Notes: a model not told the origin generated them from the sequence alone. DNA of 64,000 nucleotides from Lactiplantibacillus pingfangensis (GCF_005404945.1 NZ_BJDG01000005.1:1-64000), one strand, 5' to 3'. Positions 37,383-47,225 are shown, counted from the first letter of the stretch. Made by a program: numbers and translations.

Positions 37383-38561
37383 TTAATCCTCCTGATCAGT
37401 GAATAACACAATTCCTAACTCATGCGGTGCGCCAGTATAAATGGCTGTTTCAGTAATAATTAGTTGTTGCTCAACATTTCTCACTTTGAGATGCACATAG
37501 GTCGGACTTATCAACAATGCCGCATAAAATTCTGCCTCCGAATGTACTGGTTGCCGATTACATTCCAAGATAACATCGCCAATGCTCAAATCTAGCTTGG
37601 TCGCTGGCGTCTGCGGACGAATCCCAATGACCCGAACGCCCAAGTCGGTATCTGAAAACCAAAATTGTTGATGACGATCATGATAGCGATGCTGTGCTAA
37701 AATCGCCCAAACACCCGCAACTAACAAGCCTAGTATGCCAATTGACCAACGGGGGCTCAAAGTTGCCACCCGCGCCACAATTGCAAAAACAACACTAACT
37801 GCCGCCAGTAGCCAGTAACGCGTTGCTAGCCGCCGCCAGGCCAGTTGAGGCTGTTGTTTGTAGACCTGTGCGCTGACCCCCAATAACAATGGTAATAATA
37901 AAACGCTAAATTGCTGTGAGCCAAACTGAAAGACCGGCCACCATGCGACCGTCGCATGAATCCAATCTCCCGGGATGAGCACCCCTACAGGCAAAACGAG
38001 CAATTGCTGCCAGCGATAACGCACAATTCGCTTTCCGCGTTGGTCTGGACGAATCTGTGGTGAATTCAGTTGGGTCTCACGACGTCTCAACAAGATCGCC
38101 GTTGCGGCAAAGCCCAGTCCCAAAATTAAACAACCACTAATAATCACGCCACTGTTTAGACCAAGCGTTGCGACACCATGCGTCTGCAACTGAGTACTGA
38201 GCTGGGTCGTTAAGCTCGGCTTTAGGCCCCAATACACTAACCAACTCAAACCAAACACCGTGACTGGCACTAAGCCATTTGGCACAATAATCAGACTGAC
38301 CACCGCTAGCAGTTCATAAATGACGGCCCAAACTGGTGAGACGACCAAGCCCAAGCCTAAACTGACAAGCGTTGCGGCCACCCCCAACACTAAGCCGCCC
38401 TTAAAAAAATTCCGAACTTCAATATAATGAGCATCAATCGCACTTTTAAACTGGTGCCGCTCATAACGCACTCGGCGACGCGCTGCAAGGTAACAGCGAA
38501 TCAGGCCTACCCAGACCAGTGGTTGAATCAAGAATAGTTCCAATACTTTCAATACGTGCAT
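37383..38561 (-). CDS. Polytopic membrane protein with C-terminal PDZ domain (MinJ-like)
   Basis: A 392-residue protein with about seven to eight membrane helices in the first 290 residues, then a PDZ domain (about 300-392; GVRVIGIRPQTPATKLDLSIGDVILECNRQPV). This layout matches Bacillus MinJ, which bridges DivIVA and MinD in placing the septum and is also found near secA-prfB. Identity of function is inferred. It sits first in an operon with phoPR, with a promoter (TTGGTG, 17 bp, TATACT) 35 bp upstream. Confidence 0.8.
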   Translation of the reverse strand: MHVLKVLELFLIQPLVWVGLIRCYLAARRRVRYERHQFKSAIDAHYIEVRNFFKGGLVLGVAATLVSLGLGLVVSPVWAVIYELLAVVSLIIVPNGLVPVTVFGLSWLVYWGLKPSLTTQLSTQLQTHGVATLGLNSGVIISGCLILGLGFAATAILLRRRETQLNSPQIRPDQRGKRIVRYRWQQLLVLPVGVLIPGDWIHATVAWWPVFQFGSQQFSVLLLPLLLGVSAQVYKQQPQLAWRRLATRYWLLAAVSVVFAIVARVATLSPRWSIGILGLLVAGVWAILAQHRYHDRHQQFWFSDTDLGVRVIGIRPQTPATKLDLSIGDVILECNRQPVHSEAEFYAALLISPTYVHLKVRNVEQQLIITETAIYTGAPHELGIVLFTDQED

Positions 38562-38593
38562 GCGCGTTGCTCCTAACGTTAAACTCTGAAGCT

Positions 38594-38622
38594 AGTATAG
38601 CATTTTTAGTTGGTCACACCAA
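38594..38622 (-). promoter_or_regulatory. Promoter of the PDZ-phoPR operon
   Basis: On the minus strand, -35 TTGGTG (38617-38622), 17 bp, -10 TATACT (38594-38599). No 11-bp TTTACA repeats are visible here, so phoPR autoregulation is not evident from this promoter. Confidence 0.55.
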
Positions 38623-38691
38623 TGCCAGCCGCGTCGAGTTTTCCCTTGATATCAAGGCCTTAATACCTTGTCATTATAATGCTTATAAACA

Positions 38692-38736
38692 CAAAAATAC
38701 TAAGTCGACCCACTGATTGCTAAGTCAACTTAGTAT
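38692..38736 (-). terminator. prfB terminator
   Basis: A 13-bp stem with one G-U pair (38724-38736 with 38697-38709) followed on the minus strand by TTTTTG. Confidence 0.8.
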
Positions 38737-38744
38737 ACGTTTAG

Positions 38745-39861
38745 CTACTGTGGATTACGCTGTGCTAATTTCCATTGCAAATAAGCGTCCATAAATGGAT
38801 CCAAATCGCCATCCATCACTGCTTGACCATCATGAGATTCATAATTAGTCCGGTGATCTTTCACCATCGTGTATGGATGGAAAACGTACGATCTAATTTG
38901 AGAACCCCAGCCAATATCGAGCTGTTCTCCTTGGATTGCAGCCCGTTCTTTGGCCTTTTTCTCTTCCTCACGTTCATATAATTTAGCGCGCAACATGTTC
39001 ATCGCCGTTTGACGGTTTTGCAGTTGTGAACGCTGTGCTTGACTCGCGACCACAATGCCAGTTGGCAGGTGGGTAATTCGCACCGCTGAAGACGTCTTAT
39101 TGACATGCTGTCCACCAGCACCACTCGCCCGATAAACATCCACTTTTAGGTCATCTGGCCGAATTTCAACGTCAACGCTGTCATCTAATTCCGGCATCAC
39201 GTCAACACTGGCAAATGACGTATGACGCCGGCCAGCAGCATCAAATGGCGAAATTCGAACGAGCCGATGCACCCCTTTTTCGGAGCGTAAATAACCATAA
39301 GCATTATGACCACTTATCAACAAGGTGACACTTTTCAGTCCGGCTTCATCACCGGCTTGATAGTCGACCGTTTCCACCCCAAAATGATGGCTGCCTGCCC
39401 AACGGGTAAACATCCGTAATAACATGGCGCCCCAGTCTTGAGATTCAGTGCCACCTGCACCGGGATGAATTTCAAGAATCGCATTATTGCGATCATATGG
39501 GCCATCTAATAATAGATTCAACCGATATTGCTGGAGATCATGTTGGGCTTTGGCCAAATCGGTTTCAAATTCGGCCTGCATCTCGTCATCTGGTTCCTCA
39601 ACCAACAGTTCATAAGCCACGGCTAAATCACCAACCTCATCTGCTAACTGTTGATAAGTCTCAAATTTTCCCTTCAACTCGTTGTTATCATCAATAACTT
39701 TTTGGGCAGTCGCTTGGTCATCCCAAAACCCAGGTTCTGCCATCCGCGCTTCATTTTCTTGGATGCCTTCATTTAAAGCATCTAAGTCAAAGCGACCCCC
39801 TAAAGTCGTCAACGGCACTTTGCATTTCTTCAATAACATGTTTAGTTTCACTTAATTCCAC
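38745..39861 (-). CDS. prfB: Peptide chain release factor 2 (programmed +1 frameshift)
   Basis: RF2, 371 residues after frameshifting. The true start is GTG at 39861 ([12 protein letters not shown]...). Codon 24 is CTT at 39790-39792 and codon 25 an in-frame TGA (39787-39789); reading then slips +1 to GAC and continues as DLDALNEG to the stop. AGGGGG lies just before CTT, acting as an internal Shine-Dalgarno. This is the classic autoregulation of RF2: low RF2 slows TGA reading and favours slipping. The codon-recognition SPF (about 204-206) and catalytic GGQ (about 249-251) are intact. Follows secA. Confidence 0.96.
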
Positions 39862-39901
39862 AAAGAACCCTTCTTTCAACTTATTGATACAATTATTTGG
39901 C

Positions 39902-39937
39902 AAAAAGCGTAGTTGGGACTAATCCAACTACGCTTTT
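39902..39937 (-). terminator. secA terminator
   Basis: A perfect 14-bp stem (39903-39916 with 39924-39937), loop of 7, then five T on the minus strand, between secA and prfB. With so little room to prfB, some read-through from secA into prfB is likely. Confidence 0.8.
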
Positions 39938-39953
39938 ACCAGTTTGTGTTTAA

Positions 39954-42317
39954 TTAACGTTGGATATTTTGACGAATTTCAGACTTCATGAATAATCGGG
40001 TTGTATCATAATCGATATCCGCAACCATTTCTTCAAACATCCGATAACCATCACGTTGGTATTCAACTAATGGATTTAACTGGCCGTAGCCCCGTAACCC
40101 AATTGATTGGCGTAATTGATCCATGGCATCAATGTGGTCAGTCCAGTGCGCATCAACCACTCGTAAAACAACGACTTTTTCGAATTCCAGCATTTGGCCT
40201 TCATCATAAAGTTGCTTTGCCTTCGCCGTATAAACGTCCTCGACCCGTTTCATCAAGTAATCTTCAATTTCAGTTTGCGACTTATCCTTCAAGTCCGCTG
40301 CACTGATTGAGTCTTCCTTAACCATCGCACCAGTTGCAAAATCAATGATTGCATCCAGATCCCAAGTCTTTTGGTCACCTTGCGTATGCAATTGCACAGT
40401 GCGTTCAACCGTACGCTTGATCATCGGCATAATCACCGACTTCAACGACTTATTCTCCATGATGACTTGTTGACGTTCACCATAGATGACTTCACGTTGT
40501 GCACGCATCACATCATCATATTGTAAGACATTTTTACGTGAGTCATAGTTATTTCCTTCGACTCGTTTTTGCGCAGATTCAACTTGTCGCGTAATCATCC
40601 GTGACTGGATCACCGCATCATCATCTTCAACATTCATCCGTTGCAAGAAGTTCTTGATTCGTTCGGAACCAAAACGCAACATCAAATCATCTTCCAATGA
40701 CAAGTAAAATTGTGACATACCGGGATCACCTTGCCGACCAGAACGGCCACGCAATTGGTTATCAATCCGTCGTGATTCATGACGTTCGGTCCCAATAACG
40801 GCTAACCCGCCAAGTTCCTTCACACCAGGTCCTAATTTAATATCAGTCCCACGACCAGCCATGTTGGTCGCAATCGTCACGGCGCCACGTTGACCGGCAT
40901 TGGCAACGATATCGGCTTCTTTCGCATGGTTCTTAGCGTTCAAGACCACATGCGGAATGCCAGCTTCATCCAAACGTTGCGACAAATATTCAGAAGTTTC
41001 CACGGCAACTGTCCCAATTAACATTGGTTGCCCTTTTTTATACAAACCAGAAATTTCGTTAACGACGGCGTTAAACTTACTACGTAACGTTGGATAAAGT
41101 AAGTCTGAACGATCATCACGAATCATTGGTCGGTTAGTTGGAATCGTAATAACTTCCATGTTGTAAATTTCACGGAATTCTTCTTGTTCCGTTTTAGCCG
41201 TCCCAGTCATCCCAGAGAGCTTTTTGTACATCCGGAATAAGTTTTGATAGGTAATGTTGGCCATGGTCTTAGTTTCTTCTTGGATTTCAACATGTTCTTT
41301 GGCTTCAATGGCTTGATGTAGCCCATCAGAGAACCGCCGACCATCCATAATCCGACCAGTAAAGGAATCCACGATCATTGCTTGACCATCTTGAATCACA
41401 TAGTCTTTGTCTTTCAACATGATGTAGTTGGCACGTAACGCTTCATCCAAATAATGGTTTAAAGCCGTATTATCCGTGTCATATAGATTAGATAGGCCAA
41501 AGTACTTTTCAGCCTTGCGAATCCCTTCATCAAGCAACGCCACGGTCTTTGATTCCAGATCAACTTTGTAATCGTCGTCTTTAGTCAAAGTCTTAGCGAA
41601 ACGGTCAGCACGCTTATACATGCCAGTCGTCCCTTCGGATTGACCAGAAATAATCAGTGGTGTCCGCGCTTCATCAATTAAAATTGAGTCAACTTCATCG
41701 ATAATCGCAAAGTTTAATGGTCGCTGAACCATATCTTCACGATAAACAACCATGTTATCTCGCAAGTAATCAAACCCAATTTCACCATTGGTTGAATAAG
41801 TAATATCAGCATTGTAGGCTTCCCGTTTTTGTTCGGGAGTTTTATCAGCACCGTTAATCCCGACACTCATGCCTAACCATTGATAGAGTTCACCCATTTC
41901 AGTCGCATCACGCGCTGATAAGTATTCATTCACGGTAACGACATGGACGCCGTCGCCAGAAATGGCATTCAAATAAACCGGCATGGTGGCAGTTAAGGTT
42001 TTCCCTTCACCTGTCTTCATTTCGGCGATGTCACCTTCATGTAATACAATCCCACCTAAAATTTGTACGTGGAATGGATATAACCCCAGTACACGTTTGG
42101 CACCCTCACGAGCGGTCGCAAATGCTTCAGGCAGCAAGTCATCAAGCGACTCGCCTTCTTTATATCGTTCACGGAATTCTGGTGTTTTAGCTTGCAGGTC
42201 GGTATCACTTAACTTAGCGTATTCATCAGCGTAAGCTTCAACTTTGTTTGCAATTTTATCAAGACGCCGAATGACGCGCTTGTCGCTTTCAACCCAGCGT
42301 TTTAAAATGTTGGCCAT
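39954..42317 (-). CDS. secA: Preprotein translocase ATPase SecA
   Basis: SecA, 787 residues, the motor of the Sec pathway. Walker A KTGEGKT at 101-107, DEVD motif, and helicase motifs ([10 protein letters not shown]) are intact. It ends at QNIQR without the cysteine-rich SEC-C tail; lactobacilli often lack this tail, which binds SecB/lipids elsewhere. Single gene with its own terminator, after hpf. Confidence 0.98.
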   Translation of the reverse strand: MANILKRWVESDKRVIRRLDKIANKVEAYADEYAKLSDTDLQAKTPEFRERYKEGESLDDLLPEAFATAREGAKRVLGLYPFHVQILGGIVLHEGDIAEMKTGEGKTLTATMPVYLNAISGDGVHVVTVNEYLSARDATEMGELYQWLGMSVGINGADKTPEQKREAYNADITYSTNGEIGFDYLRDNMVVYREDMVQRPLNFAIIDEVDSILIDEARTPLIISGQSEGTTGMYKRADRFAKTLTKDDDYKVDLESKTVALLDEGIRKAEKYFGLSNLYDTDNTALNHYLDEALRANYIMLKDKDYVIQDGQAMIVDSFTGRIMDGRRFSDGLHQAIEAKEHVEIQEETKTMANITYQNLFRMYKKLSGMTGTAKTEQEEFREIYNMEVITIPTNRPMIRDDRSDLLYPTLRSKFNAVVNEISGLYKKGQPMLIGTVAVETSEYLSQRLDEAGIPHVVLNAKNHAKEADIVANAGQRGAVTIATNMAGRGTDIKLGPGVKELGGLAVIGTERHESRRIDNQLRGRSGRQGDPGMSQFYLSLEDDLMLRFGSERIKNFLQRMNVEDDDAVIQSRMITRQVESAQKRVEGNNYDSRKNVLQYDDVMRAQREVIYGERQQVIMENKSLKSVIMPMIKRTVERTVQLHTQGDQKTWDLDAIIDFATGAMVKEDSISAADLKDKSQTEIEDYLMKRVEDVYTAKAKQLYDEGQMLEFEKVVVLRVVDAHWTDHIDAMDQLRQSIGLRGYGQLNPLVEYQRDGYRMFEEMVADIDYDTTRLFMKSEIRQNIQR

Positions 42318-42540
42318 TTACGTATCCTCTCCAAATAATAATTCTTAAGTATTGATTCTTAATCGTCTATTTCAAAATAAAATACCATCTGTAATTTTAA
42401 CATTTTTTGGCGTTAATGGGAACTATAGCCAGTCAATGTAACCGGTACCGAATGGGTTTATTTCAAAAATACTACCGCTGTTCCAGATTATTTGCAACAT
42501 TCTTAATGATTAACGCGCCTTAACAATATTTTTTGTAAAT

Positions 42541-42572
42541 TAAAAGAACTGATCAAAGACCAGTTCTTTCTG
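42541..42572 (-). terminator. hpf terminator
   Basis: A perfect 9-bp stem (42543-42551 with 42561-42569) followed by TTTTAAT on the minus strand, shortly after the hpf stop. Confidence 0.7.
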
Positions 42573-42587
42573 AATCGACTATTCTAT

Positions 42588-43154
42588 TTATTGATTGTCG
42601 CCAGTTTCAATCAAACCATAACGACCATCATTGCGCCGATAAACGATATTAATGGCATCCGTTTCCGCGTCTTCATAGATGAAGAAATCATGACCAAGCA
42701 TATCCATTTGCAGAATTGCTTCTTCATTATCCATTGGTTTCAAAGAAACCCGCTTCGTACGTACAACATCCAACTTATCGTCCTGATCGTTATCAGCAGC
42801 TGCAACCGTTTCATCAGTCGCCGCAAAGTCAATGGCCTTAAAGCCCTTTTCGCGGGACTTGCGATTGACTTTGGTCTTATACTTGCGAATTTGGCGTTCG
42901 AGTTTATCGGTCACCAAATCAACGCTAGCATACATATCAGGAGAAGTTTCTTCTGCCCGGAGAACTAAATAGGGAAGTGGAATCGTTACTTCGACTTTAG
43001 CAGTCTTGTCTGGGTGAATCTTCAAGTTTACGTGGGCAATTGAGTCAACGTTATTGTCAAAGTATTTTTGTAACTTACCCACCCGTTTTTGAACATAGTC
43101 ACGAATAGCTTGTGTCACTTCGATATTTTCACCGCGAATATTAAAATTTAGCAT
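42588..43154 (-). CDS. hpf: Long ribosome hibernation-promoting factor
   Basis: Long-form HPF, 188 residues. The N-terminal domain (1-100; NIRGENIEVTQAIRDYVQKRVGKL) binds the 30S subunit; a linker (105-130) leads to the C-terminal dimerization domain (about 130-188; VVRTKRVSLKPMDNEEAILQMDMLGHDFFIY), which pairs two 70S into hibernating 100S ribosomes. GGGAGAG upstream. Own unit between comF and secA, as in Bacillus. Confidence 0.96.
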   Translation of the reverse strand: MLNFNIRGENIEVTQAIRDYVQKRVGKLQKYFDNNVDSIAHVNLKIHPDKTAKVEVTIPLPYLVLRAEETSPDMYASVDLVTDKLERQIRKYKTKVNRKSREKGFKAIDFAATDETVAAADNDQDDKLDVVRTKRVSLKPMDNEEAILQMDMLGHDFFIYEDAETDAINIVYRRNDGRYGLIETGDNQ

Positions 43155-43287
43155 AGATCTTCTCTCCCTTCACACACATTACTGTGTACCCAAAGTAATA
43201 AAAGGACCACTCTTTCATTACTTTGCTTAAATTCATTATAATAGAAAGCGCTATAATAAACAATCGAAATGCCGTTTTTCATCAGAT

Positions 43288-43965
43288 TTACCGTGCCAAA
43301 GTTAGGCCTATGACTGACTTGGCACCGTTTTCCAAAATCAGATCAGCGGCATGTCGAATCGTTCGGCCGGTCGTATAAACATCATCCACCAAGACAACCG
43401 TTTTGGCAGTTAAATCTGGACCAGCACCTGTTAATTCAAACGGTTGTGGGGTTAGCAACCGCGCTTGGCGTTTCTTTTGCGACTGTGGCACAGCCTTCGT
43501 TTGATGCTTGGTTTTTAACCAGCCTGAATTTTCTCCATCACTCAGCCAACCAGTCACTTGGTTAAACCCGCGCGTCACCATGGTATTGGCTGTGACCGGG
43601 ATGGGGACGACGATAGCCGGCTGCAAACTGGCCAGTCGCGCCATTAACACCGCCCTAAAAACGGCCCGTAGTCGGTAATCCCCTTTAAATTTGTATTGCT
43701 CAAAGTACGCTTGCATGGCCTCATTATAAGTAAACAAGGCTTGATTATAAAAAGCTTGCTGCGGCCACCGCTGACAATCATGGCACAGTGATCGTTGTGT
43801 TTGGGCGCGACCACAGCTAGGACACGCTTGACTAGTCATAATCGGGGTAAACGTTTGCCAACACGCTTGGCAAACCACGGGACGCTCAAGTGGCTGCCAG
43901 CTTAGCACCCATGGCAGCCTTAATTTTGGCTCACTCGAGCGGTGACACAACAGGCATTTCAGCAC
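43288..43965 (-). CDS. comFC: Competence protein ComFC (phosphoribosyltransferase fold)
   Basis: ComFC, 225 residues. N-terminal zinc-type cysteine pairs (CLLC, CQAC, CPSC, CHDC) and a C-terminal PRTase fold with the PRPP loop VVLVDDVYTTGRT. Works with ComFA in uptake of transforming DNA. Starts at GTG, 35 bp inside the comFA end, so translation is coupled. Confidence 0.93.
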   Translation of the reverse strand: MLKCLLCHRSSEPKLRLPWVLSWQPLERPVVCQACWQTFTPIMTSQACPSCGRAQTQRSLCHDCQRWPQQAFYNQALFTYNEAMQAYFEQYKFKGDYRLRAVFRAVLMARLASLQPAIVVPIPVTANTMVTRGFNQVTGWLSDGENSGWLKTKHQTKAVPQSQKKRQARLLTPQPFELTGAGPDLTAKTVVLVDDVYTTGRTIRHAADLILENGAKSVIGLTLAR

Positions 43966-45277
43966 GTAACCGCCGTCCTTTCCGGTTCACGAGCTTAATT
44001 TGTCGGATTGCACGTTTAACTGGTCGGGCATAGCTGCGACAAATAAACCGTACTAAACCAGTTGGCCGTGCTTTACTGCGACCAACACGCCCGGCAATCT
44101 GAACCAATGCCGCAGTTGAAAAAATCGGATCATCGGCGCCTAAAACAATCACATCAATGCCCGGAAACGTCACTCCACGTTCTAAAATCGTTGTCGTAAC
44201 CAAGTATTGAACGTCTAAGTTTCGCATCGCTTGTACTTTGGCTAAGCGCTCTGGATCACTGGCATGGACCGTCAACCCTTTGAGCCCTGGATAGACTTGT
44301 TGAATGGCTGCCTGCACAACGGCGAGCTGCGCAACCCTTGGGACAAAAATCAAAAAGCGTTGGCCACGATTCGCGTAATCAGCCAACCAAGGACGCAAGG
44401 GCCACGGCAGTTTACCTTTCTTTAATCGTTCCCAATAACGGGGTTGTAAAGTGACGCGAATCGGCGGCAACAACTGCTGATGAAACCGAAGTGGCAAGTA
44501 ACTCAGCCCCAGCTCATGCTGTCTAACTTGGCGTAACAAGTCTTGGCTAGGTGTCGCAGTCAAATACAGCAAGGCACTAACTGGTTTCAAGGCCTGCTCA
44601 ACGGCATAGCCTAGTCGTGGATTAGCCGCAAACGGAAAAGCATCAACTTCGTCTACAATGAGCACATCAAATGCCGCTCGAAATCGCAATAATTGATGGG
44701 TCGTACAAATTGTTAATTGGCAATAGCGGTAAGGCGTTATTTGACGGCCGTGCAGTAAGGCAATTTCTAAATTTGCAAAAGCGGCCTGAAGCCGGGGGTG
44801 TAATTCCAAACAAACATCCACGCGCGGTGAGGCAATGGCAACCCGCCAGCCTTGAGCAAGTGCCCAAGCTAACCCTGGAAATAGCATTTCAGTTTTGCCG
44901 GCACCAGTGACGGCCCATAATAACTGTCGTTGATGAGCTTCAAATTTAGTTTGAATCATCGCTGCACAACTCGCTTGTTGATCAGTTAACTGGCCTTGCC
45001 AAGTCAACTGATCAACTTTTGGAAAGTCATTTGGCTCTGAAATATGATACAGTGAAGTTAAGGTGCTGACACGACCAAGATTCAAGCAATCATAACAATA
45101 AAACTGGTCTCGTGGTAATTGCGCTGCTTGTCGATTCAACACACTGCCACAGCGCTGACACTGCAATCGATTAGCGGTCACGCGCAAGGCGACGAATTTC
45201 TGGGTTGCTGCCGGTAAGTCTTGCGCTTCCAATGGTGTTAAAGCGAGTTGACGACCATACAGTTCACTTGCTTGCAT
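43931..45277 (-). CDS. comFA: Competence DNA-translocating ATPase ComFA
   Basis: ComFA, 448 residues, DEAD-box-like motor of DNA uptake. Zinc cysteines C40, C43, C61, C64; Walker A AVTGAGKTE at about 122-130; Walker B VDEVDAFPF; motif VI around GRVGRSKARPTG. Good GGGAGG upstream. Intact comF genes suggest a competence machinery that may be complete elsewhere. Confidence 0.95.
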   Translation of the reverse strand: MQASELYGRQLALTPLEAQDLPAATQKFVALRVTANRLQCQRCGSVLNRQAAQLPRDQFYCYDCLNLGRVSTLTSLYHISEPNDFPKVDQLTWQGQLTDQQASCAAMIQTKFEAHQRQLLWAVTGAGKTEMLFPGLAWALAQGWRVAIASPRVDVCLELHPRLQAAFANLEIALLHGRQITPYRYCQLTICTTHQLLRFRAAFDVLIVDEVDAFPFAANPRLGYAVEQALKPVSALLYLTATPSQDLLRQVRQHELGLSYLPLRFHQQLLPPIRVTLQPRYWERLKKGKLPWPLRPWLADYANRGQRFLIFVPRVAQLAVVQAAIQQVYPGLKGLTVHASDPERLAKVQAMRNLDVQYLVTTTILERGVTFPGIDVIVLGADDPIFSTAALVQIAGRVGRSKARPTGLVRFICRSYARPVKRAIRQIKLVNRKGRRLRAEMPVVSPLE

Positions 45278-45347
45278 GTTTAGGCCTCCCTTTTATCACC
45301 CAATTACGAGATTTCACGCGAATTAATTTAAAAAGGAGTTGATTAGT

Positions 45348-45989
45348 TTGACCAAGCCATACTATACCTTGGCATCAGATACTGTTTTTGAACAAACGAT
45401 TAAAAAGTCACGCTTTATCGCAAACCTTTACCGCATCACTGATGAAGCAGACGCCAAGTCGAAGCTTGACGCTGTCCGGGCTGCCGAGCCCAAGGCAACT
45501 CATCATTGTTTTGGCTATTTGCTTGGTGATGATGACCATATTCAACGAATGAGTGATGATGGTGAACCTGCCGGTACAGCTGGCGTGCCAATCCTTGAAG
45601 CATTAAAATTGACTCAAGTTCACGATGTCTTAGCGGTGGTTACGCGTTACTTCGGTGGTATCAAACTTGGCGCTGGTGGCTTAATTCGCGCTTATAATGG
45701 GACTCCCGTTGAAGCCATTAAGCAGGTTGGCAAAGTCCAGCGCGTGCGACAGGAAAAGTTAGCAGTCACTATCGACTACCGCAACGTTGATGCCCTGACT
45801 TATTACTTAAACCAACAAAAAATAGTGCCATTAACAACTAACTATGCCGTTAAGGTTCAACTGATTATTGCGGTGGCGATTGATGCGGTCCCCGTCGTCG
45901 AAACCGCGATTAACAACTTACTCAGCGGTCAGGTCGAATTTGCGGACCAGGGGCAACAATATAGCGAAGTTCCGATATTAACCCACTAA
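45348..45989 (+). CDS. YigZ/IMPACT family protein
   Basis: A 213-residue YigZ (UPF0029, IMPACT) protein with KKSRFIAN, the HHCFGYLLGD segment and DDGEPAGTAG, then a C-terminal DUF1949 domain. The related eukaryotic IMPACT affects translation control; bacterial role is unclear. TTG at 45348 fits GGAG 10 nt upstream; a TTG three codons earlier is less well spaced. Divergent from comFA. Confidence 0.9.
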   Translation: MTKPYYTLASDTVFEQTIKKSRFIANLYRITDEADAKSKLDAVRAAEPKATHHCFGYLLGDDDHIQRMSDDGEPAGTAGVPILEALKLTQVHDVLAVVTRYFGGIKLGAGGLIRAYNGTPVEAIKQVGKVQRVRQEKLAVTIDYRNVDALTYYLNQQKIVPLTTNYAVKVQLIIAVAIDAVPVVETAINNLLSGQVEFADQGQQYSEVPILTH

Positions 45990-46035
45990 AAAGAGCTTTT
46001 CAACGTCAATTGCTGACATTGAAAAGCTCTTTTTT
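45988..46035. terminator. Bidirectional terminator between yigZ-like gene and pstS2
   Basis: AAAAAGAGCTTTTCAA (45988-46003) pairs with the complement at 46019-46035, with an inner GTCA/TGAC; A and T runs flank both sides. Confidence 0.85.
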
Positions 46036-46043
46036 AATCAAAA

Positions 46044-46949
46044 CTATTTTAGTGTTGTGACTTTACCAGATTGACCACGATCAACTTTCATTGACGTCAA
46101 TGGAATGTAACCTAATTTCTTGACCAGACTACCTTGAACGCTCTTAGAAGTCATGTAAGTTAAGAAGGTCTTCAGCTCACCAGTAGGTGCACCCTTGGTA
46201 TACATGTGTTCGTATGCCCAGATCTTCCACTTGTTATTCGCAACGTTGGCTTCAGTTGGTTTAACGTTATCAATTGATAATGACGCTAGATCACCTTTAA
46301 TGTATGAAAAGGCAAGATAACTGATTGCACCTGGCGTTGTAGAAACGATCTTTTCAACAGTACCATTAGAATCTTGTTCTTGGCTAGTTGCAACCTTAGC
46401 GTTGTCTAAGCCCCATTTTTCAAAAGTAGCCCGGGTCCCACTGCCTTGTGCACGGTTCACAACAGTGATCTTTTCATTCTTCCCGCCAACTTCTTTCCAG
46501 TTGGTAATCTTGCCTTGGAAGATTTGGACTAATTGATCTTTAGAAACATTAGTCACGCCAGCTTCTTTATTGACCACGGGTGCCATTCCGACAACGGCAA
46601 CTTTGTGATCAACTAAGCCTTTAGCATCCAAACCTTTTTGTTCTTCAGCAAACAAGTCTGAGTTCCCAATATTGACTGAGCCCTTAGCAACTTGGCTTAA
46701 ACCAGCACCAGAGCCGCCACCTTGTACGTTAATCGTAACATTTGAATGTTCATTTTGGAAAGTTTGACCAGCTTGTTCAACTAATGGTTGTAACGCCGTT
46801 GATCCGGTTGCCACAATCTTAGTTGTCTTAGAAGTCTTGGCACTACTGCTACTAGTATTCTTGGTACTAGTGGCTGAACTACTGCCACAACCGGCTAATA
46901 AGATGGTCATCGTTACGGCCAGCGCCCCTAATGTCACTGTTTTTTTCAT
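46044..46949 (-). CDS. pstS: Phosphate-binding lipoprotein PstS2
   Basis: A second phosphate-binding protein, 301 residues. Unlike PstS1 it has a normal lipobox (LLAGC, C21) and a Ser/Thr/Lys linker. Phosphate-binding motifs GSTALQPLV (49-57), GGGSGAGLSQ and RAQGSGTR match PstS1 closely over the whole length. It stands alone, about 14 kb from the pst operon, with its own Pho boxes and a 150-nt structured leader. It probably feeds the same PstCA permease. Confidence 0.95.
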   Translation of the reverse strand: MKKTVTLGALAVTMTILLAGCGSSSATSTKNTSSSSAKTSKTTKIVATGSTALQPLVEQAGQTFQNEHSNVTINVQGGGSGAGLSQVAKGSVNIGNSDLFAEEQKGLDAKGLVDHKVAVVGMAPVVNKEAGVTNVSKDQLVQIFQGKITNWKEVGGKNEKITVVNRAQGSGTRATFEKWGLDNAKVATSQEQDSNGTVEKIVSTTPGAISYLAFSYIKGDLASLSIDNVKPTEANVANNKWKIWAYEHMYTKGAPTGELKTFLTYMTSKSVQGSLVKKLGYIPLTSMKVDRGQSGKVTTLK

Positions 46950-47003
46950 AATTGAAACTCCCCTTTTCCATTTTTACGCTCATAATTAGAACAATCAACG
47001 CCG

Positions 47004-47084
47004 CTAACCTAAACTAGCAAACCTGGGTAGGAAGTGCTACTTCGTGATGCGAGCATGATCACTTTTTAGGTTAGACGATTCATT
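47004..47084 (-). other. Structured leader of pstS2
   Basis: Between the Pho promoter and pstS2. CTAACCTAAA (47004-47013) pairs perfectly with TTTAGGTTAG (47075-47084), with AAGTG (47032-47036) and CACTT (47070-47074) inside and a further GTGAT/ATCAC hairpin. The rest of 46950-47276 is the Pho promoter and the tagO terminator. It is not a tRNA: no TTCGA arm. Whether it is a regulatory RNA is unknown. Confidence 0.45.
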
Positions 47085-47106
47085 GACTGCCATTGGAACA
47101 GTCTTA

Positions 47107-47171
47107 ATATTACTGGCCGTTTGTAAATTCAAAATGATGTTTATGTAAAACCCTTGTATAGTTTAGGTAAA
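47107..47171 (-). promoter_or_regulatory. PhoP-type promoter of pstS2 (11-bp Pho boxes)
   Basis: On the minus strand boxes TTTACCT (47165-47171), TATACAA (47154-47160), TTTACAT (47143-47149), a degenerate one (47132-47138) and TTTACAA (47121-47127) lie at exact 11-bp steps. A -10 TAATAT (47107-47112) follows the last after 8 nt. Same layout as at pstS1, including the degenerate second-last box. Confidence 0.78.
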
Positions 47172-47225
47172 GGCCATCAATTTTAACCAATGGGCCAACT
47201 AATTAATACTTTAAAGGGACAAAAA

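Noticed and set aside
38745-39861. prfB as a pseudogene because of the in-frame TGA
   Set aside because: The TGA lies in the exact programmed frameshift context of RF2 genes, and the rest of the frame is intact.
47004-47084. tRNA-like fold in the pstS2 leader
   Set aside because: The 10-bp helix is about the right distance apart, but no anticodon or TTCGA arm is present.
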